The notes below the pieces were generated by a model that saw nothing but the letters and a program-made list of their open reading frames with translations, was not told the origin of the DNA and did not search any database. A DNA stretch of 64,000 nucleotides from Acidovorax sp. SRB_14 (GTDB taxonomy: Bacteria; Pseudomonadota; Gammaproteobacteria; Burkholderiales; Burkholderiaceae_C), in the NCBI RefSeq assembly GCF_012932145.1, contig NZ_MWOK01000014.1:34459-98458 (forward strand), given 5' to 3'. Numbering within the stretch: position 1 is the first letter of the stretch; every line of letters starts with the position of its first letter. A program made the translations under genes and the position numbers. Shown here one piece after another: positions 20,209 through 31,300 of the stretch.

Positions 20209-20846
20209 GGCGGTGTGGGCGGTCCCGGCGGCAGGGCGGCGCCGCCGGGTGCACTGCGGTCTGCGCGCGCGTCCTGGGCGTGCAGCTGCCACCCGAGCTG
20301 CAGCAGCCAGGCGGCCAGGCCCACGGCGGCCCAAGCCACCAGCGCGCGGCCTGCGTCGCCCTGTTGGTCGCTGAGGTAGACGCTGCACAGCTGCTGCGGC
20401 GCCTCCTGGTAGAGCAGGCCGGCGGCCAGCATCATCCAGAAGCCGTTGAGCGCAAAGAACGCGCGCAGCACCGGCCCGGCCGTGGTCCACGACAGGCCCG
20501 CCAGCAGGCCCGCGAGCACCAGGCTGACGACCTTCGCCAGCGCCATGCCGGCGTGCAGCACCGCGAGGTCGAGCGCGGCGGGCAGCATCCACAGGCCGGT
20601 GGTGCACAGCGCCGCGAACAGGCCGTTGGCGCCGTGCGCGTTCCAGGGCGAGACGGCCTGCGCGAGGCGCGCTCCGGCGCAGCGCGCCGCCCACCAGCCG
20701 AGCACGAACAGCAGGGGCAGCTGCAGGCCCATGTGCCGCGCCATGGTCGCCTCCATCCACGGGTGCGCGAGCGCCAGCGCGGCGAGCAGCGCGGCCGGCG
20801 TGCGGCCGTCGCGCGCGGCGGCCCCGAGGCGGCGGCGCAGCGTCAT
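20196..20846 (-). CDS. Membrane protein at the end of the cbb3-like oxidase operon
   Basis: 216 residues with about six hydrophobic helices and a His-containing first segment (HPWMEATMARHMGLQLPLL) somewhat reminiscent of CtaG-type oxidase assembly proteins. Its ATG overlaps the Sco stop codon (ATGA), so translation is coupled. The position suggests a role in assembling or supporting the oxidase, but no family motif is decisive and it is best called hypothetical. The C-terminal tail is Pro/Ala-rich. Confidence 0.75.
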   Translation of the reverse strand: MTLRRRLGAAARDGRTPAALLAALALAHPWMEATMARHMGLQLPLLFVLGWWAARCAGARLAQAVSPWNAHGANGLFAALCTTGLWMLPAALDLAVLHAGMALAKVVSLVLAGLLAGLSWTTAGPVLRAFFALNGFWMMLAAGLLYQEAPQQLCSVYLSDQQGDAGRALVAWAAVGLAAWLLQLGWQLHAQDARADRSAPGGAALPPGPPTPPQRP

Positions 20847-21517
20847 GCGCCGGACGGGCCGGGCAGGGCGCGCAGCACGTCGGCGAGCGCGATGTCGGGC
20901 CGGTCCACGTCGTAGGCGCGCACCAGGCGCCCGCTGTGGTCGACCAGGAACAGCGCCGCGTTGTGCGCATAGCCGCCGAGCCCGTCGGGCAGCACCACGG
21001 TGCCGAACAGGTCGAGCAGCGCCGGCAGATCGCCGACCTCGCGCAGGCCCGCGAAGCGCCACAGCGCGGGGTCGGCACCGAGCCGGCGCGCGTGCTGCGC
21101 GAGCACCTCGGGCGTGTCGTTGGCGGGGTCGAAGCTCAGCGTGAGCAGGCGCACGCGGCCCTGCAGCTGGCGCGCCTGGACCTCGGCCTGCAGCCACGAC
21201 TGGCCCGCCGCGCTGGTCAGGCACACGCTCTGGCAGCGCACGTAGACCAGGGTGACGAAGGTCACGGCGTCGGACGCGCGGCCGTAATCGGCCAGCGACA
21301 GCGGCTGGCCGCGCGCATCGACCAGGGTCAGGGCGGGCAGTGCGCGCGGCGTGCGTGCGATGTCGGCGCGGCGCACGCCGTCGGAGGTGACCGCCGCAAA
21401 GCCGTGCGTGACCGCCGCGAAACCGGCCAGCGCCAGCGCGGCGATGCACAGTGCGGCGAGCACGCTGCGCCCGCTGCCGGGGCGTTGGGGGGTGGTCGCG
21501 GAGGGCACGGGCGGCAT
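20843..21517 (-). CDS. Sco family copper-delivery protein
   Basis: 224 residues: a short cytoplasmic N-terminus, one membrane anchor (~20-42), then a periplasmic thioredoxin-like domain. The Cu-binding motif is CxxxC in YVRCQSVC (~94-99), and the third ligand is the histidine of GGYAHNAALFLVD (~190). Sco proteins load or reduce copper centres of haem-copper oxidases. Here it lies downstream of the cbb3-like structural genes, probably serving the CuB site. It overlaps the following gene by four bases. Confidence 0.92.
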   Translation of the reverse strand: MPPVPSATTPQRPGSGRSVLAALCIAALALAGFAAVTHGFAAVTSDGVRRADIARTPRALPALTLVDARGQPLSLADYGRASDAVTFVTLVYVRCQSVCLTSAAGQSWLQAEVQARQLQGRVRLLTLSFDPANDTPEVLAQHARRLGADPALWRFAGLREVGDLPALLDLFGTVVLPDGLGGYAHNAALFLVDHSGRLVRAYDVDRPDIALADVLRALPGPSGA

Positions 21518-21652
21518 GGAACTCTTAAAACAGGAGCAGTTTGCGCAGGCTCTGCGGTGCTTTCGCGTCTAAATCATGCGGAAACCCTCTTCCCGCCTGC
21601 GCAGCGTGCTCACCTTTCGGGTGCACTACGTGCCGCCTGGAGAGGCCGCGCC

Positions 21653-22252
21653 TCACGGCGCGGCGCCCAGGAACGTGAGCAGCTCGGCGGCGCCGTCCCA
21701 GGGCGCGGTGCGCGCGGCCGAAGCCTGGCGCGCGGCCTGCACCGTGGCCGCGTCGACCGCGGCGCTGGCGTTGCCCCACTGGCTGCGGATGTGCGTCAGC
21801 AGCGCGGCGATCTCGGCATCGTTCATCTGCTCGCCAAAGGCCGGCATGGCGCCGCTGTAGGTGGTGCCCGAGACCTCGATGGCGCCGGTCATGCCGTGCA
21901 GCACGATCTGCAGCGGCGCCTCGGGCGCGCCCGTGACCCACGCGGCGCCGGCCAGCGGCGGAAACACGCCGGGCAGGCCCTGGCCGCTGGCCTGGTGGCA
22001 AGCCTGGCATTTGGCGACGAACAGCTGGCGCCCGTCGACCGACGCGCCGCTGTCCGCCGCCTGGGGCGCGAGCGCCACGGGCACGCGCTGGTCGCCCAGG
22101 CCCGCCATGCCGTCGGGGCGCGCGAGCACGATGTAGCCGATCGCCCAGACCACCAGCGCGAGCACCAGGGCCAGCACCACGCGCGGCACCGGGTTGTACT
22201 GCTCGTGCGGGTCGGCGTGTTCGCTCTTACGGGTTTGCGGGGGTTGCGTCAT
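21653..22252 (-). CDS. Membrane-anchored c-type cytochrome
   Basis: 199 residues from the ATG at 22252. One transmembrane anchor (~25-45), then a periplasmic cytochrome c domain with haem motif CQACH and a distal methionine probably in SGAMPAFGEQM. The start overlaps the end of the ccoO-like gene by 26 bases. An in-frame start seven codons earlier is possible. It probably carries electrons to the oxidase in place of CcoP, having only one haem site where CcoP has two. A 135-base gap without a gene separates it from sco. Confidence 0.9.
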   Translation of the reverse strand: MTQPPQTRKSEHADPHEQYNPVPRVVLALVLALVVWAIGYIVLARPDGMAGLGDQRVPVALAPQAADSGASVDGRQLFVAKCQACHQASGQGLPGVFPPLAGAAWVTGAPEAPLQIVLHGMTGAIEVSGTTYSGAMPAFGEQMNDAEIAALLTHIRSQWGNASAAVDAATVQAARQASAARTAPWDGAAELLTFLGAAP

Positions 22253-22946
22253 CGCGGGGTCCTGAAGGGGCATCGGTGGAATCGGGGGCGGCGGCGTCGC
22301 CGGGCAGCGCGCTGCCCTGGCGCGCGGCGGGCAGGCGCTCGGTGGCGGCCTCGGCCTGCGCCGGGGTCAGCACCGGGTAGACGCGCTGCAGGCTTTGCAG
22401 GTAGGCCACGAGGTCGAGCGCCTCGGGGCGGGCGACGACGATGTCGGTGAAGCCCACGGTGCCGGGCGGCAGCGTGATCACGCGCTCGCCCGGCGCCACG
22501 GTCTGCTCGTTCTTGATCTCGAACAGGAAGCGGTAGGCCGGCATGTTGCTGCCGGGCACGTAGGCGCGCGGCTGGAACAGGTGGCCCAGGTGCCAGTCGG
22601 CGCTGGGCTGGCGCACGCCGATGTTGAACAGGTCGGGGCCCGTGCGCATCGTGCCCAGCAGCGGCGGCTGGTCGTAGTGGTAGTCGGCCGCGACCGAGGC
22701 GCGGCCCCAGCCGCGCTGCGCGTCGGCGATGCCCGCGCCCGTGGTGCTGGGCTGCTGCGTGTGGCAGGCGATGCAGCCATTGGCGATGTAGACCGCGCGG
22801 CCGCGCAGCTCCTGGCTGGTGTAGGGCTTGAGCGCCGGGGGGGCGGGCTCGTCCTTGAGCTGCAGGAAGGGCACGACGATCATGGCCGCCGTGGCGAGCG
22901 ACAGCGTGACCATGGCCCCGCTGACGAGTTTGACTTCGTTTTCCAT
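22227..22946 (-). CDS. ccoO: cbb3-type oxidase mono-haem subunit (CcoO-like)
   Basis: 239 residues with one N-terminal membrane helix (~8-28). Haem c motif CIACH (58-62) is followed by HTQQPSTTG and the typical GWGRASVAADYHYDQPPLLG stretch. The axial methionine is likely in GSNMPAYRFLF. CcoO hands electrons to the CcoN haem-copper site. The C-terminal ~40 residues are acidic, Ala/Pro-rich and unusual. The ATG at 22946 follows the ccoN stop by four bases. Confidence 0.92.
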   Translation of the reverse strand: MENEVKLVSGAMVTLSLATAAMIVVPFLQLKDEPAPPALKPYTSQELRGRAVYIANGCIACHTQQPSTTGAGIADAQRGWGRASVAADYHYDQPPLLGTMRTGPDLFNIGVRQPSADWHLGHLFQPRAYVPGSNMPAYRFLFEIKNEQTVAPGERVITLPPGTVGFTDIVVARPEALDLVAYLQSLQRVYPVLTPAQAEAATERLPAARQGSALPGDAAAPDSTDAPSGPRDDATPANP

Positions 22947-22950
22947 GGCC

Positions 22951-24582
22951 TCAGGCAGTGGTGGGGCGCAGCGCCGAGCGCTCCGCATGGGTGAGCACGC
23001 CCGAGCGTGCGGTGATCAGCACGAAGTGCCAGGCAAAGACCAAGTGGCCCAGCGTCATCAGCGCGCCGCCGACCGAGCGGCCCTGCAGCCAGGGCATGGT
23101 GACGGCCACCGAGTCCATGAAGGGGCGCGTCGGGTCGAGCAGGATCAGGCCCTGCAGGATGCCGCCGATGCTCAGCGTCACGATGTAGACCGCGAAGCCG
23201 GCCACCACCAGCCAGAAATGCAGGCTGATCAGCGCGGGCCGGGGCCAGCGCACGTCCAGGATGCGCGGCAGCGCGAAATACACGCCGCCGAAGACCACCA
23301 TCGAGACGAAGCCGTACATGCCCAGGTGGGCGTGCGCCACCGTGAAGTGCGTGAAGTGCGTGACGGCGTTGACCGTGCGCAGCGCCTCCATCGAGCCCTG
23401 CAGCGAGGTGATGGTGTACATCACCGCGCCGAAGGCGATGAAGCGCAGCACGTGCGAGTGCCTGAGCGCGCTGAAGTGGCCCTGGAGCGTGAGGTGCTGG
23501 TTCAGCGAGAACGCGACCACCGGGATGATCATCATCACGCTCTGCACGATGGACAGCGTGATCAGCCACTCAGGGATAGGCCCCCCGATCAGGTGGTGCG
23601 CGCCGACCTGGCCGTAGAAGAAGGCCAGCGTCCAGAAGCCCAGCAGCGACAGGTTGTACGAGCGCACCGGCCGGCCGATCACCTTGGGCAGGAAGTAGTA
23701 GACGCAGCCGATCGACAGCGGCGTGTAGAACAGGCCCAGCACGTTGTGGCCGTACCACCAGTTCATCGTCGCCTGCTCGACGCCGAAGTGCAGGCCCGGG
23801 ATCTTGGCCACGATGTAGAGCGTCGGGAACCAGAACAGCGCCGCGCCCATGTACCAGACCGAGACGTAGAGGTGGTGCACCTGGCGGCGCTGCAGCATCA
23901 GCGCCATCGGCAGGCCGATCAGCATGCCGCCGACGGCGAACAGGCCGCCGATCTGCCACGGGATTTCGAGCCATTCCATGCCGGCGCTGAAGCCGACCGC
24001 GATCGCGCCCAGGCCGGCCACGAGGCCGGCGTTCCAGACCAGCGTGCCGACGATGGCCAGGCGCCCCCCGAGCAAGGGCGTCTTGAGCAGGCGCGGCAGC
24101 ATCCAGATCGACAGGCCCAGCAGGCCCATGGGCGCCCAGCCGTAGGCCACGGCGTTGAGGTGCAGCGTGCGCAGCCGGCCCAGCGACAGCCAGGCCTGGT
24201 CGGTCAGCAGGTCGGGCCAGTGCAGCTTGAGCGAACTCAGCAGCCCGGCGGCGGAGCCGGCGAGCAGCCACACCACGGCGCAGGCGAGGAGCACAAACGC
24301 CGGAAAGGCGCTGGAGCGGTCGGCGGCCTCGCGCGCGTCCAGGTCGGCGGGCCCGACGGCCAGGCCCGGCTGCGCATGGGGCGCGGCCATCTGCTGCAGC
24401 TCGTGCTGCTGCGCGGCGCTGGCGGCGGGCTCTTCGGGCCAGCCCACCTCGCCGGGCGAGAAGATGGTGCGCGCGCCCGAGTATTCGGCATCGAACAGCC
24501 CTTTGCGCAGCGACCAGATGAACGCGAACAGGCCCGCGATCGACAGGATGAAAGTAGCCAACAACAGGCCGGTGGGGTTCAT
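22951..24582 (-). CDS. ccoN: cbb3-type oxidase catalytic subunit with N-terminal CcoS-like segment
   Basis: 543 residues, about 65 more than ordinary CcoN. Residues ~1-50 resemble the small assembly protein CcoS: one helix, then WSLRKGLFDAEYSGARTIF. A hydrophilic linker follows, then the 12-helix haem-copper core. Visible ligands: His141 in HLNAVAYGW (low-spin haem); His279 in WWYGHN and His329-330 in GAHH (CuB); His417/419 in AHAHLG (haems). It would reduce O2 to water at the inner membrane. First gene of a minus-strand operon; no CcoP or CcoQ follows. It is divergent from a MocR regulator. Confidence 0.93.
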   Translation of the reverse strand: MNPTGLLLATFILSIAGLFAFIWSLRKGLFDAEYSGARTIFSPGEVGWPEEPAASAAQQHELQQMAAPHAQPGLAVGPADLDAREAADRSSAFPAFVLLACAVVWLLAGSAAGLLSSLKLHWPDLLTDQAWLSLGRLRTLHLNAVAYGWAPMGLLGLSIWMLPRLLKTPLLGGRLAIVGTLVWNAGLVAGLGAIAVGFSAGMEWLEIPWQIGGLFAVGGMLIGLPMALMLQRRQVHHLYVSVWYMGAALFWFPTLYIVAKIPGLHFGVEQATMNWWYGHNVLGLFYTPLSIGCVYYFLPKVIGRPVRSYNLSLLGFWTLAFFYGQVGAHHLIGGPIPEWLITLSIVQSVMMIIPVVAFSLNQHLTLQGHFSALRHSHVLRFIAFGAVMYTITSLQGSMEALRTVNAVTHFTHFTVAHAHLGMYGFVSMVVFGGVYFALPRILDVRWPRPALISLHFWLVVAGFAVYIVTLSIGGILQGLILLDPTRPFMDSVAVTMPWLQGRSVGGALMTLGHLVFAWHFVLITARSGVLTHAERSALRPTTA

Positions 24583-24630
24583 GGGCTTCCTCGACGCAGA
24601 CGCCCGCAGGCCGGCGGGGCTGCGGCGCGT

Positions 24631-24706
24631 GGATCAGACAAAGGCCATCGTAGGAACAATGGATCAGATTGATAAGCACCAGTTAAAGACAAAAAAACCG
24701 GATCAG
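24631..24706. promoter_or_regulatory. Three GGATCAG direct repeats in the ccoN-mocR divergent region
   Basis: GGATCAG occurs at 24631, 24661 and 24700 in a 263-base divergent intergenic region. MocR-type regulators commonly bind direct repeats in their own promoter region, so these are candidate sites for the adjacent regulator. Confidence 0.45.
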
Positions 24707-24717
24707 TTTTTCGTTTT

Positions 24718-24746
24718 TTGGCGATTTCTGACAATTCCCCTAGACT
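24718..24746 (+). promoter_or_regulatory. Possible sigma-70 promoter of the MocR gene
   Basis: TTGGCG (24718-24723) and TAGACT (24741-24746) with a 17-base spacer, about 100 bases before the ATG. The third GGATCAG repeat ends 11 bases upstream of the -35. Confidence 0.4.
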
Positions 24747-24845
24747 ACGCCAGGGATCTGTGCCACCGATGCACATCGCAGAATTTTTCTCGACCGTTGG
24801 AAAAAGCACATCAGTGGGTGCAGGGCCCATGCACAAGGAGTTTGG

Positions 24846-26258
24846 ATGAAGCGCTACGAGGCCTTGGCCGAAGACATGACGGAGTCGATCCGCACCGGCG
24901 TGCTGCAGCCCGGCGACCGCCTGCCCTCGGTGCGCCACACGAGCGCAAGCCGGGGCATCAGCCCCTCGACCGTGTTCCAGGCCTACTACCTGCTCGAGGC
25001 GCGCGGCCTGATCCGGGCGCGCGAGCGCTCGGGCTACTACGTCTCGGCGGGCGTGCGCCGCGTGCCGCCCGAGCCCGAGCTCGCATCGCAGCCGGCCGAC
25101 GGCTCGGCCGCAGTCGATGTCAGCGAGCGCGTGTTCGACATCCTCGAAGCGAGCATGTCGCGCGACGTGGTGCCGTTCGGCTCGGCGTTCCCGAGCCCCA
25201 TGCTATTTCCGATGGCGCGGCTGGGCCAGGTGATGGCAGCGGCCGTGCAGACGCTGGACCCGTGGACCACCGTGGACGACCTCACGCCCGGCAACGCGGC
25301 GCTGCGGCGGCAGATTGCGCTGCGCTACCTGGCCTACGGCGTGCATGTGCACACCGACGAGATCGTCATCACCAACGGCGCGCTGGAGGCGCTGAACCTG
25401 TGCCTGGCCGCCGTCACGCGCCCGGGCGACTCGGTCATCGTCGAGTCGCCCACCTTCTATGGCGCGCTGCAGGCGCTCGAACGCATGGGCCTGCAGGTGA
25501 TCGAGGTGCCGACGCACCCGCGCGAAGGCATCGACCTGGCCGCGCTGGAGCGCGCCATCGTGCGCCACCGGCCCAAGGCCTGTTGGCTGATGACCAACTT
25601 CCAGAACCCGCTGGGCAGCCTGATGCCCGAGCACCACAAGCAGGCGCTGGTCTCGCTGCTGACGCTGCACGGCATTGCGCTGATCGAAGACGACGTCTAC
25701 GGCGAGCTGTACTTCGGCGACAAGCGCCCGCTGCCCGCCAAGGCGTTCGACACGCAGGGCCTGGTGATGCACTGCTCGTCGTTTTCCAAGTGCCTGGCGC
25801 CGGGCTACCGCATCGGCTGGGCGGCACCCGGCCGCTATGCCAAGGCCGTGGCGCGGCAAAAGCTCACCACGACGCTGAGCGCGTCCGCGCCCGCGCAGCT
25901 GGGCCTGGCCACCTACCTCGAGCGCGGCGGCTTCGACAAGCACCTGCGCAAGCTGCGCCAGACGCTGGCCACGCAGCAGTCGACGTTTGCCCAGGCCGTG
26001 GGCCACTACTTTCCACCGGGCACGCGCGCCACGCGCCCGGCCGGCGGCTATTTCCTGTGGGTCGAGATGCCGGCCCACGTGAACGCACTCGAGATCCACC
26101 GGCGCGCGCTCTCGCTGGGCATCAGCGTCGCGCCCGGGCCGATCTTCTCGGCCAAGCACGCGTACACGCACTGCCTGCGCCTGAACTACGGCCATGCCTG
26201 GGACGCGCGCAGCGAACAGGCGCTGGCCACGCTGGGCCAGCTGGTCGCGGCGAGCTAG
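24846..26258 (+). CDS. MocR-type regulator (GntR HTH fused to aminotransferase fold)
   Basis: 470 residues. The N-terminal winged helix (~1-70: RYEALAEDMTESIRTG, DRLPSVRHTSASRGIS, ARGLIRARERSGYYVS) is fused to a fold-type I aminotransferase domain. The PLP lysine is in SSFSKCLAPGYRIGW (~315), and the conserved NFQNPLG (~252) and DDVYGEL (~281) are present. MocR proteins use PLP or its adducts as effector and regulate amine or vitamin B6 metabolism. AAGGAG precedes the ATG. It is divergent from the oxidase operon, which could be a target; that is inference. Confidence 0.92.
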   Translation: MKRYEALAEDMTESIRTGVLQPGDRLPSVRHTSASRGISPSTVFQAYYLLEARGLIRARERSGYYVSAGVRRVPPEPELASQPADGSAAVDVSERVFDILEASMSRDVVPFGSAFPSPMLFPMARLGQVMAAAVQTLDPWTTVDDLTPGNAALRRQIALRYLAYGVHVHTDEIVITNGALEALNLCLAAVTRPGDSVIVESPTFYGALQALERMGLQVIEVPTHPREGIDLAALERAIVRHRPKACWLMTNFQNPLGSLMPEHHKQALVSLLTLHGIALIEDDVYGELYFGDKRPLPAKAFDTQGLVMHCSSFSKCLAPGYRIGWAAPGRYAKAVARQKLTTTLSASAPAQLGLATYLERGGFDKHLRKLRQTLATQQSTFAQAVGHYFPPGTRATRPAGGYFLWVEMPAHVNALEIHRRALSLGISVAPGPIFSAKHAYTHCLRLNYGHAWDARSEQALATLGQLVAAS

Positions 26259-26293
26259 CGCGGGCGGCCCCACACATCCCTTACCCTTGCGGC

Positions 26294-26776
26294 ATGCGTT
26301 TATCCCCCTGCCTGGCCCTGGCCGCGCTGCTCCTCGTGGGCGGCTGCAGCACGGCGCCTTTTTCTCCGCGCGGCGCGTCCGGGCCGCCCGCCCCCCGGCT
26401 CACGGCCGATGCCGCGAGCGACATCGCCATCCACGCCATGGGCCTCGTCGGCACGCCCTACCGCTACGGCGGCAACACGCCCGATGCGGGTTTTGACTGC
26501 AGCGGCCTGATCGGCTACGTCTACCAGAGCCGCGCCGGCAGTGCGCCGCCGCGCACCGTGGCGCAGCTCGACCAGTGGGGCCAACCGATCGCCAGCGACA
26601 GCCTGCGCAGCGGCGACCTGGTCGTTTTCGGCACCGGCCGCACGCCCAGCCACGCCGGCATCTACGTGGGCGAAGGCCGCTTTGTGCACGCGCCCTCGAG
26701 CGGCGGCACGGTGCGCCTGGACCGCCTCAATGCGCGCCACTGGGCCGCGCAGCGGCCGGCGTTCCGCCGGCCCTAA
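26294..26776 (+). CDS. NlpC/P60 lipoprotein peptidoglycan endopeptidase
   Basis: 160 residues. A lipoprotein signal ends in the lipobox LVGGC with Cys18 as the lipidation site. NlpC/P60 domain: catalytic Cys in FDCSGLIGYVY (~78), catalytic His in PSHAGIYVG (~126), and third polar residue His in FVHAPSSGG (~137). It would cut the D-Glu/DAP stem peptide bond in the periplasm. The gene starts 35 bases after mocR and 50 bases before the DAHP synthase. Confidence 0.92.
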   Translation: MRLSPCLALAALLLVGGCSTAPFSPRGASGPPAPRLTADAASDIAIHAMGLVGTPYRYGGNTPDAGFDCSGLIGYVYQSRAGSAPPRTVAQLDQWGQPIASDSLRSGDLVVFGTGRTPSHAGIYVGEGRFVHAPSSGGTVRLDRLNARHWAAQRPAFRRP

Positions 26777-26826
26777 GGTCCGGCCGCGGGCGGACGCCGG
26801 CGGCGCCGCCGCGCGACAATCCGCGC

Positions 26827-27939
<1,113 letters not shown>

Positions 27940-27940
27940 A

Positions 27941-27999
27941 AATCAAAAAGATAGCTGCCAGCGCTTTGCCAGCAAGCGCTGGAGGGCGATTTTGCTTCC
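27941..27999 (+). repeat. Comamonadaceae-type interspersed repeat, copy 4 (well preserved)
   Basis: AATCAAAAAGATAGCTGCCA, then GCGCTTTGCCAGCAAGCGCT and GGAGGGCGATTTTG. The AGCGCTT...AAGCGCT arms can form a hairpin just after the DAHP synthase stop codon, possibly serving as its transcript end. Confidence 0.75.
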
Positions 28000-28372
28000 A
28001 GCGATGCGAGCGTGCGTCTTATCCGGCCCGCGGAATAGGTCAGGCCGGCAGCAGCGACACCATCGCTGCGGGGTGTCGGGCGCAGGGCGCACATTCGCAG
28101 CCTCCGCCACCCCGCCGGCAGCCATCGGCTTCGGCACAATTACGCGCCTGCCTGCAGTGCGCAAGAACACAATGGCGCAGCGTCTGATCGACCCGCTGCC
28201 GCGTGAGCCTGTAAGGCACAACACAGGCGGGCCGGTGTAGCATTGCTACAAAATGTTATGGCGTGCGCCGCGCGCCCTTGGTTCCACAACCCCCCAGGGC
28301 TTGATCGATGCCAATGTTCGGACCCTTCAGGACCGTCTTGGTTGCCTGCGGCACGCTGCCGCAGGGATGACC
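28000..28372. other. Intergenic region upstream of the GGDEF/EAL gene
   Basis: No gene is supported. An inverted repeat TGTAGC-ATT-GCTACA lies at 28236-28250, followed by AT-rich AAATGTTATGG; it may be part of the promoter or an operator. An in-frame ATG at 28253 extends the downstream reading frame by 40 codons, but that extension has no domain content and a weaker ribosome context than 28373. Confidence 0.4.
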
Positions 28373-31300
28373 ATGGACACCACGCCCGCCGCCTCCCCGG
28401 AAGCCGAGCGGCTGCAGGCGCTGGCCTCGTACGCCATTGTGGACACGCCTGCCGAATCCTCGTTTGACCAGATCGCCCAGCTGGCGGCGCGCGTGATGGG
28501 CACGCCGATGGCCGTGGTGAACTTCGTGGACGCAGAGCGCCAGTGGTTCAAGGCTGTGGTCGGGCTGGAGCTGCCCGAGTCCGCGCGTGCGCTGGATTTT
28601 TGCCAGCAGGCGCTCGGGCGTGGCCCAGACGCCCTGGTGGTTCCGGACACCCTGCAGCATCCGGTATTTGCCACCCATCCGCTGGTGCTGGGCGCGCCGC
28701 ACATCCGTTTCTATGCGTGCGCGCCGGTGGTCAATGCGCAGGGGCTGGCGCTGGGCACCGTCGCGGTGATGGACACGCAGCCCCGCGCGGCCCCCGATGC
28801 GGACCAGGTGGCGCTGCTCCAGGCGCTCGCCGCCCAGACCATGGCGCAGCTGGAGCTGCGCCGCCAGCAGCACCGGCTGCAGCAGGTGGCGCACGAGCGC
28901 GATCACATGCAGGCGGCGCTGCTGGCGCAGACGGAAACCCTGCGCGTGGCCGGTCGCATGGCCCGCGTGGGCGGTTGGATCCTGCGGCTGCCCAGTATGG
29001 CGTTGGACTGGTCGGATGAAGTCCATGGGCTGGGCCAGAGCGTGCGCACCCTGGCGCAGGCGCTCGACCTGTTTGCGCCCGAGCACCGCTACCGGGCGCA
29101 ACGCGCCGTCCAGGCCTGCATGCGCCGTGGCAGCGCTTTCGACCTGCACGCCGCCGTGGTCCTCCCGGGGCGCCCGCAGATCTGGGTGCGCGCCGTCGGC
29201 CAGGCGGTGCGCAATGCGCAGGGGCAGGTGGTCCAGGTGCAGGGCGCCTTCCAGGATGTGACCGAGCAGCACGCCCAGGAAGAGGCCTTGCGCCTGAGCC
29301 GCGAGCGCTTCCACCTGGTGGCGCGCGCCACCGCCGATGCCGTGTGGGACTGGGACCTGCTCAACGATGCCATGTGGTGGAACGAGGGCATGCAATACCT
29401 GTTCGGCGTTCCGCCCGATGCGCGTCCGCCCGACAGTTCGTCGTGGGCGCCGCGCCTGCACCCGCACGACAGCGCGGCGGTGTTGCACAGCCTGCGCACG
29501 GCCATCGAGGGCACCGACAGCAACTGGTCGGCCGAATACCGCTTCCGCTGCGAAGACGGCAGCTTCACCTGGGTGCTGGACCGCGGTTTCGTGCTCCGAG
29601 ACGCCCAGGGCAAGGCCGTGCGCATGGTGGGCGGCATGTCCGACATCGGCGCGCACAAGCAGGCCGAACTGCAGGCCCAGCACGAGGCACAGACCCACGC
29701 CGAGCTGGTGCGGGTGCAGCAACAGATGTCGGCCCCGCACCTGGGCCTGGATCAGGTGCTCCAGGTGGTGGCCGATGCGGCGCGGCGCAGCAGCGGCGCC
29801 GACGGCGTGATGGTCGAACTGCTGCACGGCGATCGGCTGATGTCACACGCAAGTTCAGGTCCGCTCACGCGCCCCACAGGGACTGCGCTGCCGCTGCACG
29901 ACAGCCTGCTGTGGGCCTCGCTCCAGGAAGGCCAGACGGCCCTGTGCAACGACACGGCGGCCGCGGGCTGGGACCTTGGCGGTGCCTATGGCCGCGAAGC
30001 CCTGCGCTCGGTCCTGGCCGTGCCGCTGCGCAACCACGGCACGGTGGTGGGCGTGCTCAAGGCGATGTCTGCGCACGCCGACGCGTTCAGCGCGCGCGAC
30101 GTGGCGCACCTGCAGATCCTGTCCGAGTCGGTGGGCTCCATGGTGCAGCTGCGCCACATGGCGGCGCAGCTGCTGGCCTCCGAGACCCAGTACAAGCTGC
30201 TGTTTGCCGCCCACCCCCAGCCCATGTGGGTTTGCGAACAGGGCGAGAGCCCGCGCATCCTGGCCGTCAACCAGGCCATGGTGGCGATGTACGGCTACAG
30301 CGAAGCCGAGCTGCTGCAGATGGACATGCGCCAGCTGTGGTTCGATCCCGGGGCGCAGGCCCTGGGGCAAGCGCCGCACTGCGAGCGCGCGCTGCACCGC
30401 CACCGGCACAAGGACGGCCGGGCGGTGGACGTGGAGGTGTCGGCCCGCAGCGTGGCCTTTGACACCGGCATGGCGCAGCAGGTCATGGTGACCGACGTGA
30501 CCGAGCGCCTGCGCGCCGAACGCGAGCTCGCGCGGCTGGGGCGCGCGCGCCACCTGCTCAGCGCCTGCAACGAAACCCTGGTGCGCGCCACCTCCGAAGC
30601 AGAGCTGCTGCTGGCCGTGTGCCGGATCTCGGTGGACATCGGTGGCTACCGCATGGGCTGGGTGGGCTTGGCGCGCGACGACGTGCACAAGAGCATCGAA
30701 CCCGTGGCGCACGCCGGCATCAATCTGGGCTACGTCGAATCGCTCCAGCTGTCGTGGTCTGAGGACCATCCGCGCGGGCGCGGGCCGGGCGGCACGGCGG
30801 TGCGCACAGGCCAGGCCGTGATCGTGCGCGATGTGCAGAACGATCCGCAGTACGCCGGCGCGCTCGACGCCATGCGCGCGCACGGCTTCCATGGCGCCAT
30901 CAGCCTGCCGCTGTGCCACGAGGGCAGCACCTTCGGCCTGCTCTGCCTCTATGCGCCCGAGGTGCTGCAGATCTGCGCCCAGGAAGCGGGCCTGCTGCAG
31001 GAGATGGCCAACGACCTGGCGTTCGGCATCATGGGCCTGCGGACGCGCCGCGCGCAGCAGCGCCTGCACGCCTCGGTGATGCAGGTGGCCGCCGCCGTGT
31101 CGGCCACCACGGGCACCGAGTTCTTCGTGCAGCTGGCACGCAACATGGCCGAGGCCCTGGACGCCCAGGCCGGCTGCGTGACCCGCCTGCTGCCTGCGCG
31201 CGAAGACCAGGAGCGGCGCGCCATGTCGCTGGCGCTCGTGGTCGACGGCCAGCTGCAGGCCAATGCCGAATACCCGCTCGCCGGCGCTCCGAGCATGGCC

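Noticed and set aside
24583..24845. FNR box upstream of the oxidase operon
   Set aside because: TTGAT and ATCA elements occur but not in the TTGAT-N4-ATCAA arrangement.
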